This document shows positions 7,271 to 13,899 of a DNA stretch of 13,899 bases, piece by piece; position 1 is the stretch's first letter, and every line of letters starts with the position of its first letter. Source of the stretch: Sutterella sp. (lineage in GTDB: Bacteria; Pseudomonadota; Gammaproteobacteria; Burkholderiales; Burkholderiaceae_F). Location of the stretch: contig JAHHRG010000052.1 in assembly GCA_020025965.1 (NCBI GenBank), positions 1 through 13,899 of the forward strand, read 5' to 3'. Below the pieces are notes generated by a model that saw only the letters and a list, made by a program, of their open reading frames with translations, had not been told where the DNA came from and ran no database searches. The position numbers and the translations under genes are program-made.

Positions 7271-7942
7271 ATGCCCGAACAAATCCGTTTTGATATCGAC
7301 CGCGACACCCGCATCGGTTTGCCTGAAGCGGTCTTTTCGGAAGGCAAAAGCCCCGAAGCGCTCCTGAGACTCCTGGAACGCTTCGCCAACGACAACGAAA
7401 AGCCGATTCTCTTTACACGTCTGTCCCCGGCTGTCTGGGAAACGATCCCCTTGGATCTTCGCGTCCTCTACAACTACGATCCGCTTTCCCGCACCGCCTG
7501 GCACAAGACTCTCCCGAAACGCGACGGAAATCTGACCGTCGCGATTGTCTCGGCCGGTACCGCCGACGGAGCCGTCACGCACGAAGCCGCTCGCACGCTG
7601 ACCTACCTGGGGGTTGAGGTTCGTCTCTTTGAAGACTGCGGCGTAGCCGGGCTCTGGCGCATTCAGAAGGCTTTGCCGGAAATTAACGAATGCGACGTCG
7701 TCATTGTCGCGGCGGGGCTCGATGCCGCTCTCGCAAGCGTTTTAGGCGGTTTGACCGACAAGCCTCTGATCGCTGTCCCCACGTCGGTGGGCTACGGAGT
7801 CGCGGAAAACGGTAAGTCCGCTTTGTCGAGCATGCTGTCTTCCTGCGCCCCGGGCATTTCCGTGATGAACATCGACAACGGTTACGGCGCCGCCTGCGCG
7901 GCCGTGCGCATATTACGTTTAATCGAACACCATCGTCACTGA
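7271..7942 (+). CDS. larB: LarB, nickel-pincer cofactor biosynthesis carboxylase/hydrolase
   Basis: LarB carboxylates the pyridinium ring of nicotinic acid adenine dinucleotide at C5 and cleaves the phosphoanhydride, giving pyridinium-3,5-dicarboxylate mononucleotide, the first cofactor precursor. The C-terminal half is an AIR-carboxylase (PurE-like) domain with family signatures: SAGTADGAVTHEAART (about 94-109), CGVAGLWR (123-130), IAVPTSVGYG (167-176) and the SSCAPGISVMNIDNGYGAA block, in which C192 corresponds to the conserved cysteine that forms the covalent substrate adduct. The N-terminal motif FDIDRDTRIGLPEAVF is typical. At 223 residues it is somewhat shorter than the roughly 245 usual, missing N-terminal sequence ahead of that motif. 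The block usually reading AGMEGAL is AGLDAAL here, a Glu-to-Asp change (D151). The ATG at 7271 has no recognisable Shine-Dalgarno (the preceding bases are T-rich), and no alternative in-frame start exists nearby, so translation is probably weak. Confidence 0.92.
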   Translation: MPEQIRFDIDRDTRIGLPEAVFSEGKSPEALLRLLERFANDNEKPILFTRLSPAVWETIPLDLRVLYNYDPLSRTAWHKTLPKRDGNLTVAIVSAGTADGAVTHEAARTLTYLGVEVRLFEDCGVAGLWRIQKALPEINECDVVIVAAGLDAALASVLGGLTDKPLIAVPTSVGYGVAENGKSALSSMLSSCAPGISVMNIDNGYGAACAAVRILRLIEHHRH

Positions 7943-7960
7943 TTTTTGAGGCAATCCATC

Positions 7961-8950
7961 ATGACCAAGTCTTTCGGCGATATGCCGGTTCTGACCGTCC
8001 GCATTCATGCGGGCTTTAATGCCAACGCTTTCTTGGCCGGCCTTCTTGCACTGACGGGAGAAACGGCCGAGTCCGCCAACGCGCTTTTAAAGCGCCTCTT
8101 CCCGAAGGTCGATGCCTCGATCGATTTCGGTACGAAAAGCGTCAACGCCATTGCGGGCGTTAACTGCCGTTTTGTGACGCCCGCGGAACCGCATCACTGC
8201 CACCGTACGCCCGTTGAAATCCTCAAAATTTACGACGACGAAAGCACGCTCTCTCCCGAAGCTCGGGAAAAAGCCGGCCTCATCTGGCACGTTCTGGCCG
8301 GGGCCGAGGCCATGGTGCACGGTGCGACCATTGAAACGGTACATTTTCACGAAGTGGGCCGTCTCTCCAATATCCTCGCAATCGGTTTGATTGCCGAGAT
8401 CGCCACCCGAATCAACTTGAAGCACATTATCGCAAGCCCGATCCCGATGGCTGACGGCACGGTCGAGTGCGCGCACGGTGCGGTGCCCTATCCCGCTCCC
8501 TCGATGTTCATGATGATGAAGGGCCTCCCCGTCCGGCCCTGGGCGGGGACGGGCGAACCCGTGACACCGACGGGCCTTGCTGTCCTTTTGGGTCTCAAGG
8601 CCGCCTTCGGTGCCTGGCCCGCCATGACGATTGAAGAACGTGTAACGGTCTTTACCGACCGCGAATTCGAAGGCGTTGCCAACGGTACGCTCTTTGCGAT
8701 CGGCTCCTTTGCCGCCGACGTCCGCATGCCGCACGACCATGTTCACGCTCACTTGCACGGTGACGCACATCATCACGAGCATCACCACGATGCCAACAAC
8801 GCACTCGCGGCCGGCGAAACTTGCCACTCTCACATACACGAGCACGACGGCATCGAACACTGCCATGCGCATACGCACGAACATACTCACGAAGCCGAAA
8901 GCGAACACGTTCACGGCTCGGCCTGCCCCTTTCACGGCCATCAGCACTAA
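7961..8950 (+). CDS. larC: LarC-type nickel insertion protein, LarC1 region plus His-rich tail, no LarC2 domain
   Basis: LarC inserts nickel into the pyridinium dithiocarboxylate nucleotide in a CTP-dependent reaction. Family blocks are recognisable: HCHRTPVEILKIYDD, LAGAEAMVHGATIETVHFHEVG, ASPIPMADGTVECAHG with AVPYPAPS, and GTGEPVTPTGLAVL. The N-terminal SGDM-type motif is altered (GFNANAFLAGLL). The 329-residue protein is shorter than the usual 400 or so: after the block ending near residue 257 the CTP/nickel-binding C-terminal domain (LarC2) is absent, and residues 258-329 are a tail with 26 histidines and 3 cysteines in 72 positions. Such tails on nickel chaperones (HypB, UreE, SlyD) bind or store nickel. 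In Lactiplantibacillus LarC2 is reached by a ribosomal frameshift, but here larE begins 9 bases after the stop, leaving no room. Start: ATG 7961 has TGAGG at 7947-7951; the TTG at 7946 would overlap that site and is less likely. Confidence 0.85.
   Translation: MTKSFGDMPVLTVRIHAGFNANAFLAGLLALTGETAESANALLKRLFPKVDASIDFGTKSVNAIAGVNCRFVTPAEPHHCHRTPVEILKIYDDESTLSPEAREKAGLIWHVLAGAEAMVHGATIETVHFHEVGRLSNILAIGLIAEIATRINLKHIIASPIPMADGTVECAHGAVPYPAPSMFMMMKGLPVRPWAGTGEPVTPTGLAVLLGLKAAFGAWPAMTIEERVTVFTDREFEGVANGTLFAIGSFAADVRMPHDHVHAHLHGDAHHHEHHHDANNALAAGETCHSHIHEHDGIEHCHAHTHEHTHEAESEHVHGSACPFHGHQH
8732..8947 (+). repeat. Histidine-rich tail-coding segment of larC
   Basis: This low-complexity stretch of CAC/CAT codons encodes 72 residues with 26 His, mostly as HxH and HHH clusters, plus three Cys. 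Both histidine codons are used and interspersed with Glu, Asp and Ala codons, so it is not a simple recent trinucleotide expansion. It is the presumed metal-binding part of LarC. Confidence 0.8.
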
Positions 8951-8959
8951 AGGCCACGC

Positions 8960-9811
8960 GTGACTATTCAGCCGATCGATCCTCGCACATCGCTGCCCGC
9001 CCGTCTGATTGACGCGATGCGGGCCGTTGCCGTCGGAAATCGGCTCAACATTGCTTACTCAGGCGGCCTTGACAGTCGCTTTCTCGCCTTTGCCGGCAAA
9101 CGCGCAGGTTTTGACGTGAGGCTCTATCACGCCACGGGGCCTCATATCGGTGACGACGAAACGCGCGAAGCGGTTGAAGCCGCGAAGACCTTGGGGCTCA
9201 CGGTCACGCTCGTTCCCGTGAATCCCTTGGATATTCCGAAATTGGCCGAAGCCGGCAAAAAGCGTTGCTATGTCTGTAAATCCGTTCTGATGTCAACGCT
9301 TTTGACAGTCGTCAACGGTCAAACGCTCTGCGACGGAACAAATCACTCGGACCTAAACGTCTATCGTCCGGGAAAAGATGCTCTCAAAGAATTGGGCGTC
9401 GTTTCGCCCCTGGCTCTCGCAGAAATCACGAAAGACGAGATTCGGGAGATTGGCCGCAAACTCGGTTTTCCCAATCCCCAACAGGCCGCCCGTCCCTGTC
9501 TGCTCACACGCTTTCCCTACGGCGTTTTGCCCGACGTGAAGCTCTTGGCCCTGACAGCGCGAATTGAAACGGTAATCGGCACCTATCCCGGGATGACGGC
9601 TTTACGCTTCCGACTGCGTTTTCCCGACGGCCGGCATCCCTCGCTGCACCTGGAAAAAGCCTCACTGACGGACATTGATGCCAAGAAGATCAGCGGAATG
9701 ATGACCGACATCAATCGACGTTTCGGCGAAGCTTTGAACGCTGCAGGCGCGATCGGGCCGATCCAAACGGAAGTGTTTGAGACGCTGTCAGGCTATTTTG
9801 ATCGTCTCTAA
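8960..9811 (+). CDS. larE: LarE, ATP-dependent sulfur transferase of nickel-pincer cofactor synthesis
   Basis: LarE activates the carboxylates of the LarB product by adenylation and replaces oxygen with sulfur, making the dithiocarboxylate that LarC metallates. The 283-residue protein has the PP-loop ATP-pyrophosphatase motif SGGLDS (34-39), a DGTNHSD block (125-131) and the sulfur-site segment QAARPCLLTRFPYG with C180. It also carries a CxxC pair (C103, C106 in KKRCYVCK). In the family, single-cysteine LarE sacrifices its own cysteine sulfur, whereas members with three cysteines in this arrangement bind a [4Fe-4S] cluster that delivers sulfur catalytically; this one has all three. The start is GTG 8960, preceded by AAAGG (8949-8953) that overlaps the larC stop codon, so its translation is probably coupled to larC. 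It is the last gene of the operon and is followed by a terminator. Confidence 0.93.
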   Translation: MTIQPIDPRTSLPARLIDAMRAVAVGNRLNIAYSGGLDSRFLAFAGKRAGFDVRLYHATGPHIGDDETREAVEAAKTLGLTVTLVPVNPLDIPKLAEAGKKRCYVCKSVLMSTLLTVVNGQTLCDGTNHSDLNVYRPGKDALKELGVVSPLALAEITKDEIREIGRKLGFPNPQQAARPCLLTRFPYGVLPDVKLLALTARIETVIGTYPGMTALRFRLRFPDGRHPSLHLEKASLTDIDAKKISGMMTDINRRFGEALNAAGAIGPIQTEVFETLSGYFDRL

Positions 9812-9838
9812 TAAAAAAAAAGAAAACTCGGACACACA

Positions 9839-9879
9839 AAGAAGGCGCTTTCCACCGACGGAGAAAACGCCTTTTTCCT
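9839..9879 (+). terminator. Intrinsic terminator at end of the lar operon
   Basis: AAGGCG (9842-9847) pairs with CGCCTT (9868-9873), with inner pairing of TTTCC against GGA(G)AAA and outer A-U pairs, followed by TTTCCTT. It lies about 30 bases past the larE stop and marks the 3' end of the operon. Confidence 0.75.
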
Positions 9880-9981
9880 TGAAAAATCAGGGAAAATCCC
9901 CTCAAAATCCACTTATTCTCAAGGGCATAATTAGAAGATAGGTCTTCAACACCTGCTTTCCGAAGAAAGTTGTCCGCTCAT

Positions 9982-10224
9982 ATGCCAGAACCCGCCATTG
10001 TCTTTTTCGACTGCGAAACGACGCTTGACATGAAATTGAAAGATATCGGAGCCATCGACTCCGAGGGCGGCGTATTCCATGCGGCGGATTACACGCGTTT
10101 TCGTGCGTTTCTTGAGAAAGCCGATATTTTGGCCGGACACAATATCGTCAACTTCGACCTCAAAGTGCTTGACAAAGCGCTCACTGACAAACAACGTCGG
10201 CTTCCCGTTATCGACACGCTCTAA
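9982..10224 (+). CDS. N-terminal DEDD-type exonuclease fragment of the helicase, ended by a premature TAA
   Basis: These 80 codons hold the first half of a DnaQ-like 3'-5' exonuclease fold: VFFDCETT supplies the D-x-E metal-binding pair (motif I), and AGHNIVNFDLKVL matches the Exo II block with its N-x-x-F/V-D pattern. The frame stops at TAA 10222-10224 after PVIDTL, but the following in-frame sequence (ASALLFPQKQFHKLLKD, then NNPVTDSKKARDLYALE) continues the same domain, including a probable Exo III aspartate. The fragment is therefore the broken front end of the long helicase protein rather than a gene of its own. A single base change would restore a sense codon (for example TTA Leu or CAA Gln). 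ATG 9982 is chosen; a TTG at 9970 is in frame, and neither has a good Shine-Dalgarno (GAAGAAAG at 9962-9969 is purine-rich). Confidence 0.7.
   Translation: MPEPAIVFFDCETTLDMKLKDIGAIDSEGGVFHAADYTRFRAFLEKADILAGHNIVNFDLKVLDKALTDKQRRLPVIDTL
10222..10224 (+). other. In-frame TAA interrupting the exonuclease-helicase gene
   Basis: Upstream codons from 9982 and all 1225 codons from 10225 to the window end share one reading frame, with this TAA as the only stop. It falls inside the exonuclease domain, after codon 80. It may be a real nonsense mutation, a sequencing or assembly error, or a site of restart. The first in-frame starts after it are TTG 10282, GTG 10309 and ATG 10711, none with a strong Shine-Dalgarno. 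Confidence 0.85.
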
Positions 10225-13200
10225 GCCTCGGCCTTACTCTTTCCTCAGAAGCAATTTCACAAACTTCTGAAAGATGAAAAGTTGATCACATCCGAGATCA
10301 ACAATCCGGTGACGGATTCGAAAAAAGCGCGAGATCTTTATGCACTCGAAGTCACGGCCTACCGCGGACTCGATCCGCGCTTTCGTCAAATTCTTTGTGA
10401 TCTTCTCTCCGACACCAGACCTTTCCGAGGATTCTTCCTTGCATTGGGCGAGAAGACAACCGACGAGCAACGCGTCGAAAAGACCGATTTCCTCTCGCGC
10501 CTGAAGTCGTCTTTTATCACCGAATCGACATTGCCCGAGCGGATACGAGAGTACTTTAAAGGCCGCATTTGTGAGAAAGCCGACATTGAAAATCTCGTGA
10601 CGATTTCTCCGATTGAATTGGGTTTCGCTTTAGGTCTCATTGAAGAAGGAAATGTCAAATCTGCGATACCCTGCTGGATCACGCATCAACATCCGGCGAT
10701 CGACCGCGTGATGCATCTGCTGCGCGGGACGCCGTGTCATGAGTGTGCCTTCTGCAAACAGTTGATGGACGTACACGCGGGGCTTAAAAAGTGGTTCGGC
10801 TTTGACGAATTTCGAACGTATGCGGGCGAACCGTTGCAGGAACGCGCGGCCGCAGCGGCGGTCTCGGGAAAATCGCTCATTGCCATTTTCCCGACGGGCG
10901 GCGGCAAGTCGCTTACCTTCCAGCTTCCGGCCCTCATGGCCGGCGAAACAACACGCGGCCTCACCGTTGTGATTTCGCCTCTTCAGTCCCTGATGAAGGA
11001 CCAGGTCGATCATTTGGTAGATCGAGGCATTGATTCTGCCGTGACGATCAACGGTTCCCTGAGCCCTTTGGAGCGTACCGATGCCATACAAAGGATTCGT
11101 TCCGGTGAAGCGAAACTCCTTTACATTTCGCCCGAACAACTGCGAAGCCGAACGATTTTTCATTTGTTGAACGGCCGTCGGATCGAACGCTTTGTCATTG
11201 ACGAAGCCCACTGTTTCTCGGCCTGGGGTCACGACTTCCGCGTCGACTACCTTTACATCGGAACCTTTATTTCGAAGCTCACGTTGGCACAACAGCTCAC
11301 GCGTCCGATTCCGATCTCGTGCTTTACCGCTACGGCCAAACAGAAGGTCATTCAGGATATCCGCGACTATTTCCGCGATACGCTGAAACTCGAACTTGTT
11401 CTCTACACGACCGAAGCCCAGCGAACCAATCTTCGCTATCAGGTCATTCACACGGAAGATCGCGAAGACAAATACAGACATCTGCGCGAATTGGTCGAGA
11501 GCCATCCCTGCCCGACGATTATCTATGCGGCCAAAACGAACACCACGCACGAATTGGCCGAGCGTCTCCAGCGAGAAGGCTTTCCGGCTCTTCCCTATAA
11601 CGGGAAAATGGAGTCGGAGGACCGTAAACGCAATCAGGAAGCCTTCCTGACCGACGAAGTACGGATCATGGTCGCCACCAACGCGTTCGGCATGGGGGTT
11701 GACAAGGCGGACGTTGGACTTGTCGTTCACTACGAGATTTCGGCTTCGCTTGAAAACTATGTACAGGAAGCCGGACGTGCAGGCCGAGACGCATCGATGG
11801 ATGCCGACTGCTACATTCTTTTTAACGAAGAAGATTTGAACAGTCAGTTCTCTTTGCTGCAATCGTCCATTTTGTCGCTCGCCGACATTCAGAAGGTCTG
11901 GCGCGGGATCAAGCACCTCACCAAAAAGTCGAACCGTATCTGCGTTTCCGAAATGGAACTCGCGCAAGCCGCGGGGCTCGACACGGATTCGATTGATACG
12001 GCGACCCGCATCCGTGCGGCCGTGGCGCAATTGGAAATCGCGGGCTATGTGAAACGCGAAGAAAACTGTCCAAAGGTTTACGGCACGAGCCTCACGATTG
12101 AGAATGCCGACCAGGGGGTTCAGAAGATTCTTGCGTCGGATCTTTGGAAAGACGACTTGTCGAGAAGCAAAGCTCGCTCCCTGCTCTCAAACCTCGTCGG
12201 CGACCTGACACATAAGAAGTCCATGGCCATTCTCAAGGCGCAAGTCAAGCTCGAGCAGTTTTTGACAGCCGATTTTGCCCTCGCTCCGAAGGAAAAAGCC
12301 GAAACGGCCTCCTGGCGTACCTTTAATTTGAAAGAATTGAACGGCCGCGCGCAGGATGCGGGGCTCGAATCGTCCGTTGAAGCCGTTAAAAATGTGTTGA
12401 CGAGCCTTCGCAAAGCCAAGCTTTTGCAGGATGACGGCCGTCAGGCTGTCAAAGCCCGCCGCATTCGTCCGCTCGCAACGATTGACGACATTGAAGCCGT
12501 GCGCCAGAAGCGAATCGACCTGTCGGAATTTATCCTGACGGAACTCTACGGGAATTGCTCGCGTGAGAGCAGTCTCGGCGATGAAGTCTATTTTTCGGTC
12601 ATTTCTCTCTGGCGCGATTATCAAAGCTCGCCCAATTTGGGATTAACCGTTAAACACGATAACGTGACGTTGAAGGACTTCGAACAAACGCTTCTCTACC
12701 TGAAGCATATTCATGCCCTAGAGCTCTCGGGCGGCTTCATGGTGCTGCACAGCCAAATGACGATCGAGCGCCTTGTCACGAACAACCGTCAGCAGTACAA
12801 AAAGGAAGACTATGCGCAGCTAAACGACTACTACGCACAGAAATTCCAGCAAATTCACATTGTGGGCGAATACGCCAATTTGATGTTGAACGATCCGCCG
12901 AAAGCGATGGAATACGTGCGCGACTATTTTGCAAGCGAATATCGAGCCTTCATCAAGAAGTGGTTTAAGGGCGATCGCCAGGATGAAATCAAAGAGCATA
13001 TTTCGCCCAAATTCTTTAAAAAGATTTTCGGTGATCTTTCTCCCAAACAAAGAAATATCATTGAAGACCGCTCGCAGTTTATTGTCGTTGCCGCCGGTCC
13101 GGGAAGCGGCAAGACACGCGTCTTGGTTCACAAGCTCGCGTCGCTTCTGATCCGTGAAGACGTGCGCCCGGAAGAGCTGATGATGCTCACCTTTTCGCGG

Positions 13201-13899
13201 GCGGCCGCAACCGAATTCAAAACGCGTTTGGTGGATTTGATCGGCCCCCAAGGATTCTTCGTCGACATCAAAACCTTCCACAGCTATGCCTTTGACATTT
13301 TGGGTCGTTTGGGCAATTTGGAATCGTCTGAAAATGTCGTCAGACGGGCTATCGATGCCATTAAAGACAATCGAGTCGATCGCGACCGCATTGCAAAGAC
13401 CGTCCTCGTGATTGACGAAGCACAGGATATGGACGCGGACGAATTTGCGCTCATCGAAACGCTGATTGAAGAAAACGAGACGATGCGCATCATTGCCGTG
13501 GGCGACGACGACCAAAACATCTACGCTTTCCGAGGCTCCGATTCGCAGTACTTCCGCAGTCTGGCAACGAAGTACGACGCCATGCGCTTCGAACTTCTGG
13601 AAAATTACCGTTCGACGCGCGAAATCGTTCAATTCTCGAACGTCTTCGGCAATACGCTCACCGAGCGTTTCAAAGCGAATCCGGCCACGGCCGTACGAAA
13701 GGCTCAGGGAAGTGTCACGCTGATTCGCCACGCCAACACCTCTCTCACCACGCCCGTCGTAGAGGAAGTGCTTTCTTGTCACAATGCAACCAAGAACGAA
13801 AAGCCGCTCACGACGGCCGTTTTGACCGTCACCAACGAAAAAGCCTTCGAAGTTTACGGTGCTCTTCTCGACAAGAAGCTCGACGTCAAGCTGATTCAG
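10225..13899 (+). CDS. RecQ-type SF2 helicase fused to UvrD-type SF1 helicase (continues past window edge)
   Basis: The frame is open for 1225 codons and runs off the window. Numbering from ATG 9982, it first completes the exonuclease domain (to about residue 130), then has a cysteine knuckle PCHECAFC (252-259). Next is a RecQ-family SF2 core: FPTGGGKSLTFQLPALM (Walker A 304-310), ISPLQSLMKDQ, DEAH (407-410), FTATA, and motif VI QEAGRAGRD (595-603). A helical and winged-helix-like region follows. From about residue 1022 a UvrD/Rep SF1 core begins: SPKQRNII, AAGPGSGKT (Walker A 1039-1045), DEAQD (1145-1149), GDDDQNIYAFRG (1174 on) and NYRST (1208 on). One polypeptide would thus combine 3'-5' exonuclease and two 3'-5' helicase motors, recalling WRN plus UvrD, and may act in DNA repair or in defence against foreign DNA. 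Without the first 80 codons the exonuclease would be inactive, but both helicase cores appear intact. Confidence 0.88.

Noticed and set aside
8087..8947. Minus-strand open frame opposite larC rich in Val and Met
   Set aside because: Val/Met runs are the antisense reading of the His codons in the LarC tail; larC has family motifs and the antisense frame does not.
8676..8963. LarC2 supplied by a frameshift into another frame near the end of larC
   Set aside because: The overlapping + frame ends at 8963 and translates to Thr/Arg-rich sequence without LarC2 motifs; larE already begins at 8960.
10222..10224. Programmed recoding or stop-codon readthrough at the TAA
   Set aside because: TAA is not the selenocysteine or pyrrolysine codon, and I see no stem-loop or readthrough context; mutation or error is simpler.
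10630..12030. Long minus-strand open frame (466 codons) opposite the helicase
   Set aside because: It lies entirely antisense to clear RecQ motifs on the + strand and its translation shows no recognisable domain; it is a codon-bias shadow.
12820..13782. Long minus-strand open frame (320 codons) opposite the UvrD-like region
   Set aside because: The + strand carries Walker A, DEAQD and GDDDQN motifs in order; the antisense frame has no start signal or domain.

Overview
The window looks like a bacterial chromosome segment of moderately GC-rich DNA, with Shine-Dalgarno-led genes and U-tailed intrinsic terminators. All genes lie on the + strand. Gene content and codon style (nickel-pincer lactate racemase cluster, degenerate PepF-like protein, very long RecQ-type helicase) would fit a host-associated anaerobic proteobacterium, perhaps a Sutterellaceae-like betaproteobacterium. 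No rRNA or phylogenetic marker is present, so this placement is a weak inference.

Layout. 1-834: the 3' end of a TPR-repeat protein, closed by a strong terminator. 1006-3483: an 825-residue protein of unknown function in visibly A+T-richer DNA, with a long coiled coil and a compact C-terminal domain. 3484-3884: an intergenic region holding a chain of complementary segments that ends in a 13-bp terminator (possible small RNA), then a good sigma70-type promoter. 3885-5597: an M3-family oligoendopeptidase F-like protein whose zinc motif HExxH is replaced by HTLGV, so it is probably a pseudopeptidase. 5815-9876: a larA-larB-larC-larE operon with its own promoter, an internal terminator-like hairpin between larA and larB, and a terminal terminator. 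9982-13899 (edge): a very long reading frame encoding a DEDD-type exonuclease, a RecQ-type SF2 helicase and a UvrD-type SF1 helicase in one polypeptide, interrupted once by an in-frame TAA in the exonuclease part.

How the genes work together. The lar genes form one pathway. LarB (AIR-carboxylase-like) carboxylates and hydrolyses nicotinic acid adenine dinucleotide. LarE (PP-loop sulfur transferase) turns the carboxylates into thiocarboxylates. LarC inserts nickel. The nickel-pincer cofactor then binds LarA, which racemises lactate or a related 2-hydroxy acid. The local LarC is unusual: it has only the N-terminal (LarC1-type) region followed by a 72-residue tail with 26 histidines, and the C-terminal CTP/nickel domain (LarC2) is not encoded anywhere in the operon.

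The most novel material is the truncated His-tailed LarC, the exonuclease-RecQ-UvrD fusion with its premature stop, the A+T-rich 825-residue protein, the catalytically degenerate M3 protein, and the structured intergenic segment at 3531-3680. No CRISPR array, insertion sequence, tRNA or rRNA was seen.
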